This document shows, piece by piece, positions 1-6,926 of a stretch of DNA of 9,048 nucleotides (its first letter is position 1; the number at the start of each line of letters is the position of its first letter). Position numbers and translations under genes: made by a program. The DNA is from Bacteroidales bacterium UBA4417. Lineage in GTDB: Bacteria > Bacteroidota > Bacteroidia > Bacteroidales > UBA4417. The stretch is from the NCBI GenBank assembly GCA_002389705.1, contig DGQJ01000047.1:1-9048 (forward strand), in the 5' to 3' direction. Below the pieces are notes generated by a model. The model did not search any database and was not told the DNA's origin. It saw only the letters and a program-made list of their open reading frames with translations.

Positions 1-4
1 ATAA

Positions 5-784
5 TTATTTGGGCTTCGACAGGGTGAATGTAATCATGCCTTTCTGCTCGCTGTCAGCCTGCGGATCGGGCGCAAAAATGGTTTTTCGGGCGGCGTCCTC
101 AGCCTGAATGCGGACCCGGATGTCCTGTATGGTAGTTCCTTTGTTAGCCGAAGATGCGTAAACTACTTTGCCTTCACGGTTCACAATGATTGAAACTGCG
201 ATACGGCCTTCTGTACCCGGACTAAATGCGGGCTGTGCAAGGTTCACTGCTTCGCGCTCCCCAAGCTGAACCAAAATTGTGTAGGTTTTATGATCCGCAT
301 TTTTGCCTGTCGGTGGAGTTGATTGGCTTGGTTTGGCTGTTTCCCCGGGCTTAAATGTATTAGCTTGCAATGATTTTTCAGCCGGTGTGGTGTTGCCCGA
401 AGGCTTTGCCAGTTTTGGGTTTACAATCCGGGCCAGCGGGGTTTCAATGATTGTCCGGGGCTTTACTGTGTTATTCCCCGATTGCTTGCCTGCATTTGTA
501 CGATCCTGGTTTTCAGTCGACAAAGCTTCAGCCCAGTTGCTTGATGCAACTGTTTTCATCGAATCCCGATTTTGATATTGTGTCTTCATGATTGAGTCAT
601 CTGAGGTAGCAATTTCGCCCGGATAGTTTAGGTCGACGTCAATACCTTCTTCAGGCAGGAATATGGATGGTTCCTGAAGTGCCATCCTGAGCAAAACCAG
701 GCAAACCAAAGCATGTAGCAGAATAGTTCCTGCCAGGGCAATGATCCTTGATGTGCGTTCTTTTTGCTCTTGGTTCGAAAGCAT
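5..784 (-). CDS. tonB: TonB-family energy transducer
   Basis: This 259-residue protein should carry proton-motive energy from the ExbB/ExbD motor across the periplasm to TonB-dependent outer-membrane transporters. Seen in the sequence: a short cytoplasmic N-terminus, one membrane helix at about residues 13-34 with a histidine (His24) four residues after Thr20, resembling the Ser-xxx-His of the E. coli TonB helix, then a polar Ser/Thr/Asn/Lys/Pro linker (about 60-165) with scattered KP pairs, and a C-terminal domain (about 168-257). That domain has the Bacteroidota TonB pattern: EGRIAVSIIVNREGKVV, then KGTT, AARKTIFAPDP and a final GMITFTL strand. The ATG at 784 is the only ATG start, because an in-frame stop lies a short way upstream. 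It follows exbD by 80 bases and is presumably in the same transcript. The linker is short and less proline-rich than in enteric TonB. The outer-membrane partner cannot be told from this window. Confidence 0.9.
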   Translation of the reverse strand: MLSNQEQKERTSRIIALAGTILLHALVCLVLLRMALQEPSIFLPEEGIDVDLNYPGEIATSDDSIMKTQYQNRDSMKTVASSNWAEALSTENQDRTNAGKQSGNNTVKPRTIIETPLARIVNPKLAKPSGNTTPAEKSLQANTFKPGETAKPSQSTPPTGKNADHKTYTILVQLGEREAVNLAQPAFSPGTEGRIAVSIIVNREGKVVYASSANKGTTIQDIRVRIQAEDAARKTIFAPDPQADSEQKGMITFTLSKPK

Positions 785-842
785 TTGTTTATTGACTTGA
801 TTCAGGATTTACCCGTACTGCGAAGATTTTTCTGACTGCTTT

Positions 843-863
843 CCTGGGAACTTCATTCCCCGG
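843..863 (-). other. Intercistronic hairpin between exbD and tonB
   Basis: An inverted repeat begins just after the exbD stop codon. GGGAA at 846-850 pairs with TTCCC at 856-860 around a 5-base loop. Two further C-G pairs (843-844 with 862-863) lie beyond one mismatch. No T-tract follows on the minus strand, so it is not a standard intrinsic terminator. It could protect the 3' end of exbBD mRNA or lower tonB expression relative to exbBD, but that role is inferred. Chance occurrence is possible. Confidence 0.35.
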
Positions 864-864
864 T

Positions 865-1281
865 TTATGGCAGTTTTGGTTTGGTTGACAGTATAATTTT
901 ATGATGGGTCTTCAGAAGCGCATTCATCTGGTTTACAGCTTCAATTACATTCACTACCGATTGCATCTGAACATTGCGGTCGGCCCGGATTACAATAACG
1001 CCATCGGTTACCCCGATCAGTGATTTCGAAATCATTTGTTTCAGGTTCTGTTCGCTGGCAGGTTTTTCGTTTACATAATAACGCATCGCTGAGTCAACGT
1101 AAACAAAAGTGCTTTGTTTTGCTATGGTTCTGCCCGAACTTTCGGGCAGCATCAGTTTAATGGCATTAGGGTTTACCAGTGTGGAGGTGAGCATAAAAAA
1201 TATCAGCAACAGGAAAACCATATCGGCCATGGATGACATGCTGAACTCAGTATTTATTTTGTTTTGCATCTGTATAGCCAT
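865..1281 (-). CDS. exbD: ExbD/TolR-family proton-channel subunit
   Basis: This 138-residue protein is the single-span partner of ExbB in the inner-membrane proton-driven motor. Seen: a short cytoplasmic N-terminus (residues 1-17) ending in the family pattern FSMSSMADMVFLLLIFFML. Asp20 sits at the start of the membrane helix (about 20-37), where the essential protonatable Asp25 of E. coli ExbD lies. A periplasmic domain (about 38-138) follows, with TDGVIVIRADRNVQ and a helix VVNVIEAVNQMN typical of ExbD/TolR folds. Length is normal. The ATG at 1281 is chosen because no other ATG or GTG exists between it and the in-frame TAA, which is the exbB stop codon itself. It lies 36 bases after exbB and 80 before tonB. 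TolR is the other possible family name, but the adjacent TonB and absence of tolA, tolB or pal favour ExbD. Confidence 0.93.
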   Translation of the reverse strand: MAIQMQNKINTEFSMSSMADMVFLLLIFFMLTSTLVNPNAIKLMLPESSGRTIAKQSTFVYVDSAMRYYVNEKPASEQNLKQMISKSLIGVTDGVIVIRADRNVQMQSVVNVIEAVNQMNALLKTHHKIILSTKPKLP

Positions 1282-1317
1282 TGCCGCAGATTTTGATCGG
1301 TTGAAAAGCCTGGTTAC

Positions 1318-2052
1318 TTATTTTTTTGACGGCTCATGAAGCAAGTCCATAAACTCAGCAGCCCTCAACTGCATTTTCAAAACTACTCTCCTGATTTTTG
1401 CCACCAGCAGGTTATAGCAGAAATAAGCAACAATTCCTACAATGAGTCCTGCAACCGTGGTAATGAGTGCCTGGTAGATGCCGCCCGATAGAATTTGTAT
1501 GGTTAAATTGTTGCCGGCGACTGACATATCGTAAAATGCTTTTACCATGCCTGTAACAGTACCCAGGAAACCAAGCATGGGCGCGGCACCGGCAACTGTA
1601 CCCAGTAGCGAGATGTTTTTTTCGAGTTTGGCAACCTCGGTGGTTCCCACATTTTCGATAGCGGCATTAATATCGCTTAACGGCCGGCTTATCCGCATCA
1701 ATCCTTTTTCAATCATGCGCGCAAGCGGGCTATGTGTATTTTGGCAGAGCGACAGTGCCGAATCGAGCCTGTCGTTTTTCATGAAATCACGGATATTATG
1801 CATGAATTCAGTATCATGTCTCGTGGCATTTGCTATAATGATATACCGTTCTATAAAAATATAGAAACATAAAAGCGAAAGCAGGGCAATGGGTATCATC
1901 ACCCAACCTCCTTTCAGGGTTAACTCCCAGATGGAGAGTGAAGCTACAGGAACCCTGGCTGCCTGCTCCGAAACGGTGGTTAATGTTTCCTTTACAGTGT
2001 CAGATAAGGTGCCGGCTGACTGAGCTATTTGAAGGATGACTCCGTAAATCAT
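1318..2052 (-). CDS. exbB: MotA/TolQ/ExbB proton-channel family protein
   Basis: This 244-residue protein is the multi-span core of the ExbB-ExbD motor that turns proton flow into TonB movement. Seen: an N-terminal non-membrane stretch (1-45), a first membrane helix about 49-68 (GGWVMIPIALLSLLCFYIF), a cytoplasmic helical region (about 75-145), and two family-defining helices. Helix 2 (about 147-170) has LLGTVAGAAPMLGFLGTVTG. Helix 3 (about 192-217) has GGIYQALITTVAGLIVGIVAY. The Gly/Thr-rich faces of these helices line the channel around ExbD in known structures. It is the first gene of the exbB-exbD-tonB group, with a candidate promoter just upstream and no gene between it and kup. The ATG at 2052 gives a normal family length. 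TolQ is the alternative name, made less likely by the tonB downstream. Confidence 0.93.
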   Translation of the reverse strand: MIYGVILQIAQSAGTLSDTVKETLTTVSEQAARVPVASLSIWELTLKGGWVMIPIALLSLLCFYIFIERYIIIANATRHDTEFMHNIRDFMKNDRLDSALSLCQNTHSPLARMIEKGLMRISRPLSDINAAIENVGTTEVAKLEKNISLLGTVAGAAPMLGFLGTVTGMVKAFYDMSVAGNNLTIQILSGGIYQALITTVAGLIVGIVAYFCYNLLVAKIRRVVLKMQLRAAEFMDLLHEPSKK

Positions 2053-2092
2053 AAGTGAATAGTTTTCAGTATAAAGATATCACTGTTAGTTT

Positions 2093-2125
2093 CAAATTTT
2101 CAATAAAATATAAGGGATTTACAAA
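2093..2125 (-). promoter_or_regulatory. Candidate Bacteroidota promoter for exbB
   Basis: On the minus strand TTTG (2125-2122) is followed by exactly 21 bases and then AAAATTTG (2100-2093). This fits the Bacteroidota housekeeping consensus TTTG-N19-21-TAnnTTTG with one mismatch, A for the first T of the -7 box. Transcription would start near 2086 and leave a leader of about 35 bases before the exbB ATG. The region is AT-rich, so chance is a real possibility. Confidence 0.4.
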
Positions 2126-2194
2126 CAGGATTTTGTTAATAGAAACCTGGGAAAAGTTTAACTCTCTGTTTAGGTAATGTCCTGATTAAAAGGC

Positions 2195-2219
2195 TTAACA
2201 TTGTGTATTAAAATGTTAA
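2195..2219. repeat. Inverted repeat upstream of exbB
   Basis: TTAACATT (2195-2202) and AATGTTAA (2212-2219) form perfect 8-base arms around a 9-base spacer. The repeat lies about 70 bases upstream of the candidate exbB promoter, in a 287-base gap with no gene. It could be a regulator-binding site or an RNA hairpin at the far end of the kup transcript. No T-tract marks it as a terminator. I cannot match it to a known operator with confidence. Confidence 0.35.
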
Positions 2220-2297
2220 ACCAGCATAAAACTGAATGTATTGTTGAAAGCAGCATCTGGTCGTATCCTGACACCTCATAAGAAATCTTCGGCTAAT

Positions 2298-2319
2298 CAA
2301 TAAGTAGTTTATCTTATTG
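2298..2319 (-). terminator. Weak AT-rich stem-loop downstream of kup
   Basis: CAATAAG (2298-2304) pairs with CTTATTG (2313-2319) around an 8-base loop, about 20 bases beyond the kup stop codon. It is the only stem of any length close to the end of kup and could help end that transcript. It is AT-rich and lacks a run of T on the minus strand, so termination activity is doubtful. The rest of the kup-exbB gap (2053-2339) holds only the promoter and repeat listed separately. Confidence 0.25.
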
Positions 2320-2339
2320 GCGGGGTTTAGCCCTGTCTA

Positions 2340-4289
2340 TTATTTAACGCGCGACAAAACATTCCGTTTACCGGTTTCAATCACGAAAGGAACTTTTTCC
2401 TCAGTTACATTACTTGTGTCGAGACCGTAGGCCCTGATATCGGAGGTAGAGGTTTTGGTAAGCCAGCGGTACACATCCATAATAAACTGTTCCAGTGCCG
2501 GGAAATCGAAGTCGTAATTTTGTATCCGCCTGATGATAATATAATGAAAATCAGCCGGGATATGATGTCGCCTGAGCGAGGGATAACCCGATTTGAGATC
2601 GATTTCGTGCTGCGCAACCAGTTCCTGGAGTACATGTTTAAAATAAAGGTTTATACGTGGCTGCACTTTAAATCCCAGCCTGAATTCGACCCGCATCGCC
2701 ACTCCCGGAATAATTTTATCCACCGAATATTCCATGGTATGGGGTTCGTCAGTAATATGCACATGCAGGAACCAGTAAGTGTCGGCCCGTTTGGGTTTTT
2801 TATTGCAGATGGAATACAGGATCTTGGTTTCGATGTCGGTCTTCAGGTCGGCGTGTGTGATATACACTAGGTTGGTAGCAAATTTCTGAATGCTTTCATC
2901 GTGGCTTATATCCTTAATGGTTTGGGCATAATCGGCAATTTTAACAAAACGGGTAAACTGGTTTTTAATATTCCGGCCCCTGTGCCAGGTATACATGATA
3001 AAAGCAATCATGCCGGCAAGTAAAAGGGTAAACCAGCCACCATGTATAAACTTGGCCAGGTTTGCTGCCAGAAACGTTCCTTCAATGGTAAGGTAAACCA
3101 GGGCAAATACCACTATATACCATGCTTTTCTTCTGGTTGTTACAAGGTAAAAAAGCATCAGGAAAGTTGTCATCAGCATGGTAATGGTTATTGCTAATCC
3201 GTAAGCGGCTTCCATATTCGACGATGACTTGAACATGAGAATTACCACCACACAGGCGGCAAATAGGAACCAGTTGATAGATGAAATATACATCTGGCCT
3301 TTTCGGGTGGTAGGATAAGTAATACGAACTTTTGGCCAGAAATTCAGCTGGATGGCTTCACTGATGATTGTGTATGAGCCACTGATCAGGGCCTGGCTGG
3401 CAATTACAGCTGCCGCGGTAGCTATTAAAACGCCGAATAACTGGAAACTGGCCGGCATGATGGCGAAAAACGGGTTTGGTAGTTCAATACCGGGTTTATG
3501 CTGCATCAGTATCCAGGCACCCTGTCCAAGGTAATTCAGGATCAGACTTACTTTCACAAAAATCCAGCTTATCCGTATGTTGTTTATCCCACAATGCCCA
3601 AGGTCGGAGTAAAGGGCCTCGGCGCCGGTAGTACACAAAAATACCGCTCCGAGCAGCAGGAAACCATGGGGATAATGATACAGCAGGTTTGCTGCATAAT
3701 ATGGATTAAACGCTTTCAGCACCACCGGCATCTGCACAAGTTGTACGAAACCAAGTATAGCCAGCATTCCGAACCAAACCATCATGATAGGCCCGAAAGA
3801 TTTACCGATAGCCGAGGTGCCAAACTGTTGCACCAGGAACAAAGAAGTAACTATTACTAGTGCAATGGGCAGAACCTGTATTTCGGGAAACTGGAGCTGA
3901 AGCCCCTCAACAGCCGAAACTATAGTAATGGAGGGTGTAATAATGCCATCAGCCAGCAGCGTACTTCCACCTATAATAGCCAGGGCAAAAAGCCATTTTC
4001 TGCGTTTACGCACAAGGGCATACAGTGCCATAATACCACCTTCACCTTTATTGTCGGCACGCAGTGTGATTAATACATACTTTACCGTGGTTTGTAAAGT
4101 AAGTGTCCAGATGATACACGATATTGCACCCAGAATAAAATCGGTTTCAATGGCGCCTCTTGCCCCTGACAAAATAGCTTTCATCACGTACAACGGAGAA
4201 GTTCCGATATCGCCGAAAACTATTCCCATCGTAATTATAATGCCTGCTACTGACAGTGCATTGTGATGTAAAGAGCTGCTTTTTTTCAT
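2340..4289 (-). CDS. kup: Kup-family potassium uptake transporter
   Basis: This 649-residue inner-membrane protein should bring K+ into the cell, by K+/H+ symport in characterised Kup/HAK/KT members. Seen: the family signature GDIGTSPLY at residues 26-34, NKGEGGIMALYAL at about 80-92, GGSTLLADGIITPS at about 107-120, TGAEALYSDLGHCG at about 221-234, NYLGQGAWIL at about 252-261, and QALISGSYTIISEAIQL at about 299-315. About twelve hydrophobic segments fill residues 12-435. A soluble C-terminal domain (about 455-649) resembles the cytoplasmic K_trans_C region. The length is normal and the sequence looks intact. The ATG at 4289 puts the first helix right after a short basic, His-containing N-terminus and follows an A-rich leader. 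It lies 50 bases after an NhaD-like permease gene in the same direction, so the two are likely co-transcribed and serve cation balance together. No ribosensor for K+ or c-di-AMP was seen. Confidence 0.96.
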   Translation of the reverse strand: MKKSSSLHHNALSVAGIIITMGIVFGDIGTSPLYVMKAILSGARGAIETDFILGAISCIIWTLTLQTTVKYVLITLRADNKGEGGIMALYALVRKRRKWLFALAIIGGSTLLADGIITPSITIVSAVEGLQLQFPEIQVLPIALVIVTSLFLVQQFGTSAIGKSFGPIMMVWFGMLAILGFVQLVQMPVVLKAFNPYYAANLLYHYPHGFLLLGAVFLCTTGAEALYSDLGHCGINNIRISWIFVKVSLILNYLGQGAWILMQHKPGIELPNPFFAIMPASFQLFGVLIATAAAVIASQALISGSYTIISEAIQLNFWPKVRITYPTTRKGQMYISSINWFLFAACVVVILMFKSSSNMEAAYGLAITITMLMTTFLMLFYLVTTRRKAWYIVVFALVYLTIEGTFLAANLAKFIHGGWFTLLLAGMIAFIMYTWHRGRNIKNQFTRFVKIADYAQTIKDISHDESIQKFATNLVYITHADLKTDIETKILYSICNKKPKRADTYWFLHVHITDEPHTMEYSVDKIIPGVAMRVEFRLGFKVQPRINLYFKHVLQELVAQHEIDLKSGYPSLRRHHIPADFHYIIIRRIQNYDFDFPALEQFIMDVYRWLTKTSTSDIRAYGLDTSNVTEEKVPFVIETGKRNVLSRVK

Positions 4290-4339
4290 TTTTTTCTTTC
4301 AATGATACTTCAGGCACGTTTTTTAAAAAAGAGAACTTC

Positions 4340-5683
4340 TTAATGCGATATGCTGCCGGTTTCACCAGCAGGTAAGGAAGCCGGCTCTTCGGTATGCGTT
4401 GTATTCTGATTTTTGCGATGTGGCGCATGCGGATTCCAGCCAACGATACCTAGCATAATGAAAAATGCTATAATGTACGCCACTGTTACAAACCATCCTT
4501 TTTTTACATAGTTTACTACCGATCGCATTTCGGGAAACATATTCGAAAGTGCAACACCGGCAGATGATCCAAACCAGATCATCGAACCACCGAAACCTAC
4601 TGTGTAAGCCAGCACTCCCCAGTCGTAACCACCCTGGTCGAGGCAAAGTTTTGTTAGCGGGATGTTATCGAATACAGCCGAAACAAAGCCAAGTGAGAAT
4701 GCCGTTTGCCAGGTAGCAGCCGGAAGTTCATTTACAGGCATTAAGGAAGCACAGGTTACCAATGCCAGGAGAAAAATTGTGCCCTGCACTGATTTTGGAA
4801 TCTCATCCCAGGGTGTCTTCGTGAAAAAAGATCCAATGACAATGACAATCCAAACACCTAATGCCGGAAAATCGAGTAAATAATTGGTAAGTATTGCGCC
4901 AACCAGTATGGTAGCAACCAGAATAATCTTAACTGAGTCAAGTTTAGCCTTTTTACCCGGGTTCTTTTGTATCCGGTGGAACCTGTCCTGAACGATGGCT
5001 GCAGGAATTCCGAAAATAAACATAGCCGATAAAGCTGCCACATAGGCATGGGTAACATCAAGCGGGTTTACACCATCAATCCACATCAGGGTAGTGGTTG
5101 TGTCGCCAACTACCGAACCGGAACCACCGGCGTTGCTGGCTGCAACAATGGCTGCCAGGTAACCGAGGTGCACTTTGCCTTTGTAAACAACTACGGCTAC
5201 AGTACCACCAATCATGGCTGCGGCAATGTTATCAAGGAAACTTGACAATACAAAAATCAACATCAGCAATACGAAGCCGCCTTTCCAATCGTCGGGCAAA
5301 ATAGCAGGCAGTTTATCCGGCACGCCCGATTCCTCGAATATTTTGGCAAGGATTCCAAATCCGAACAACAACCCGGTAAGGTTTAGTAAGGTACGCCATT
5401 CGCCCTCAGTTTGCGATGTTCCTGCAATATGTTCAAGAAACGAATACTCCGACTGAAAACTATATTTCACTACAAGCAATACGGCCAGCCCGGTGAGGGC
5501 AACAATCATGGTCTTGTTGTGAAACACAGCTACGCCAACCAGGGTAAGTGCAAATACAATAAACTCCAGCCGGATGCCGAATAGCGAAGGTACAGTATCT
5601 GTTCCTGCAGCAAAACTGATGGCCGGAATGATCAGGAGTACGAGTGTTAGCAGGGGAAATAAAGCTTTTTTAGAGGGATTCAT
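4340..5683 (-). CDS. NhaD-like Na+/H+ antiporter family permease
   Basis: This 447-residue membrane protein belongs to the ion transporter (ArsB/NhaD/citrate transporter) superfamily and most resembles NhaD-type sodium/proton antiporters. Seen: a hydrophobic, possibly cleaved N-terminus (residues 7-26), about eleven or twelve further hydrophobic segments, and two half-repeats. Each half has an Asp-Asn motif in a membrane segment: SSFLDNIAAAM (about 147-157) and AVFDNIPLTK (about 336-345). The first half is followed by SNAGGSGSVVGDTTTTLMWI (183-202), close to the NhaD pattern with a Gly-Asp-x-Thr-Thr-Thr core. The second is followed by GFGGSMIWFGSSAG. These paired re-entrant motifs are the expected substrate-binding elements. 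The tail (about 416-447) is hydrophilic with several His residues. A -7 box lies about 70 bases upstream and kup is 50 bases downstream. Substrate is inferred: dicarboxylate or another anion cannot be excluded, so no gene symbol is given. Confidence 0.85.
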   Translation of the reverse strand: MNPSKKALFPLLTLVLLIIPAISFAAGTDTVPSLFGIRLEFIVFALTLVGVAVFHNKTMIVALTGLAVLLVVKYSFQSEYSFLEHIAGTSQTEGEWRTLLNLTGLLFGFGILAKIFEESGVPDKLPAILPDDWKGGFVLLMLIFVLSSFLDNIAAAMIGGTVAVVVYKGKVHLGYLAAIVAASNAGGSGSVVGDTTTTLMWIDGVNPLDVTHAYVAALSAMFIFGIPAAIVQDRFHRIQKNPGKKAKLDSVKIILVATILVGAILTNYLLDFPALGVWIVIVIGSFFTKTPWDEIPKSVQGTIFLLALVTCASLMPVNELPAATWQTAFSLGFVSAVFDNIPLTKLCLDQGGYDWGVLAYTVGFGGSMIWFGSSAGVALSNMFPEMRSVVNYVKKGWFVTVAYIIAFFIMLGIVGWNPHAPHRKNQNTTHTEEPASLPAGETGSISH

Positions 5684-5753
5684 AATGCTTCTGGTTGTCG
5701 AAAATTCTTTATTTCAGTAGGTTACTACAGGATGGACTGTTTTTTTGAAGGCG

Positions 5754-5761
5754 CAAAAGTA
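5754..5761 (-). promoter_or_regulatory. Bacteroidota -7 box upstream of the NhaD-like gene
   Basis: The minus strand reads TACTTTTG, a perfect match to the TAnnTTTG -7 box of Bacteroidota promoters, 70 bases before the ATG at 5683. The upstream element is weak: a run of T lies roughly where the -33 TTTG is expected, but no exact TTG at the right spacing. It lies in the 139-base gap after anmK, where a new transcript would be expected, and would drive the permease and probably kup. Confidence 0.5.
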
Positions 5762-5822
5762 GATAAAAACAGCAACATAATCGTAAAATGTAACTTCAAT
5801 ATTTGATCAGGTTCCGGTTATT

Positions 5823-6881
5823 TCAGGGCAGGTAAACGGCACCGCCTGATACATTGTGAATTGCACCTGTTACCGAAGCCAGGCAGTTGGGCTTTTGCTG
5901 CATCCTCAGCAAGCCCAGGTAGGCAAATATGATGGCTTCCTTATAATTAACAATATTTGCATCGGGAATGTGGAGCTGCACCTGGGTGTTGGCTGCAATT
6001 CGGCTTACCAGGAAAGTGTTGAACGCTCCTCCACCGGTAACCAGCATCCGTTTCAACGGATTATGGTCGGTAACGGCTCCAATCTGCATGGCGATATGTT
6101 CACAAAACGTACATGCCGCATCTTCGGTGCTGATATTGAAAAGCCGGATAAGCGGAATTATTTCTTTTTCGATCCATTCGCGGCCCAATGATTTAGGCGG
6201 TTCCATTTGATAATACCCCAGGTTGTTGAGGGTTTGTAACAGGTTTTCATCTGTTTTGCCTGCAGCTGCTATGGCGCCGTTTTTATCATAAACTTTCCCT
6301 TTTTGAGCAGCAAAATAATTGAGCATGATATTGGCGGGAGAAATATCGAAAGCCAGGCGTTCGCCTTTTATTTGCATCGAGATATTTGCAAATCCGCCCA
6401 GGTTCAGGCAGTAATCATATTCGGGAAAAAGGGACTGGTCGCCCATGGGAACCAGGGGGGCACCTTGTCCGCCTGCGGCCACATCACCCGTGCGGAAATC
6501 GCACACCACAGGCAACCCGCATGCCGCAGCCAGGGCTGCCCCTTCGCCGATCTGGGCCGTGAAATGGTTTGCCGGGTTGTGGAAAATAGTATGCCCGTGG
6601 CTGGCAACAAAATCAACTTCAAGGTGGTGTCTGCCGATAAAATTTCGAACCAGCTCACCCAGGTAATTCCCATACCGGGTGTGTGTTTCAGCATATTCAA
6701 GGGCTGATGCGCCAGGCAGTGCGTACAATTGCGCGAGCCAGTTATCTGTGTACCCTATGGTTTCGCAGGCACCTATATTAAAGGTATACGAATGGCCCGT
6801 TTCTTCAAATTCACAATAAGCAAGGTCTACTCCATCAAGTGAAGTTCCCGACATAATCCCGATGATACAGTGTTTTTGCAT
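5823..6881 (-). CDS. anmK: Anhydro-N-acetylmuramic acid kinase
   Basis: This 352-residue cytoplasmic enzyme converts 1,6-anhydro-MurNAc and ATP into MurNAc-6-phosphate, opening the anhydro ring while phosphorylating it, in peptidoglycan recycling. Seen: the N-terminal ATP-binding signature IGIMSGTSLDGVDLAYCEF (residues 7-25), SHGHTIFHNP (94-103), TAQIGEGAALA (108-118), CDFRTGDVAAGGQGAPLVP (127-145), CLNLGGFANIS (158-168), and FDISPANIMLN (178-188). Asp179 there matches the catalytic Asp of the DTGPGN motif in characterised AnmK. The C-terminal half has VTGGGAFN (281-288) and ends in ASVTGAIHNVSGGAVY. It is somewhat shorter than the proteobacterial enzyme (about 370 residues) but has all expected blocks. 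The ATG at 6881 sits just before the first strand. It starts 45 bases after murF, so both probably share a transcript. The usual next enzyme, MurQ etherase, is not in the window. Confidence 0.95.
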   Translation of the reverse strand: MQKHCIIGIMSGTSLDGVDLAYCEFEETGHSYTFNIGACETIGYTDNWLAQLYALPGASALEYAETHTRYGNYLGELVRNFIGRHHLEVDFVASHGHTIFHNPANHFTAQIGEGAALAAACGLPVVCDFRTGDVAAGGQGAPLVPMGDQSLFPEYDYCLNLGGFANISMQIKGERLAFDISPANIMLNYFAAQKGKVYDKNGAIAAAGKTDENLLQTLNNLGYYQMEPPKSLGREWIEKEIIPLIRLFNISTEDAACTFCEHIAMQIGAVTDHNPLKRMLVTGGGAFNTFLVSRIAANTQVQLHIPDANIVNYKEAIIFAYLGLLRMQQKPNCLASVTGAIHNVSGGAVYLP

Positions 6882-6926
6882 GGCTTAATGGCTGGGAAAT
6901 TTATTGCCTTTCTGGTATTAAAATTT

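Noticed and set aside
1318..2052. TolQ-TolR identity for the exbB-exbD pair
   Set aside because: The third gene encodes a TonB C-terminal domain and no tolA, tolB or pal is present, so the TonB system is the better call.
4300..4330. Possible kup promoter: TATCATTG (4307-4300, minus strand) and a perfect TTTTTTAAAAAA palindrome at 4319-4330
   Set aside because: The -7 box has a mismatch in its core, no TTTG is at the right spacing, and A/T runs are common in this AT-rich gap. Co-transcription with the upstream permease is simpler.
4147..4443. 98-codon minus-strand frame bridging the permease end and kup start
   Set aside because: It overlaps two confident genes in another frame, is rich in Arg, Lys and Tyr with no motif, and its second half is only a shifted reading of the kup 5' end.
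5716..5731. Small GTAG/CTAC hairpin in the leader of the NhaD-like gene
   Set aside because: Only 4 base pairs around a 4-base loop, with no wider pairing that would suggest a riboswitch or attenuator.
6303..6707. 134-codon open frame on the plus strand opposite anmK
   Set aside because: Antisense to conserved AnmK motifs and without domain-like features; a coding shadow.
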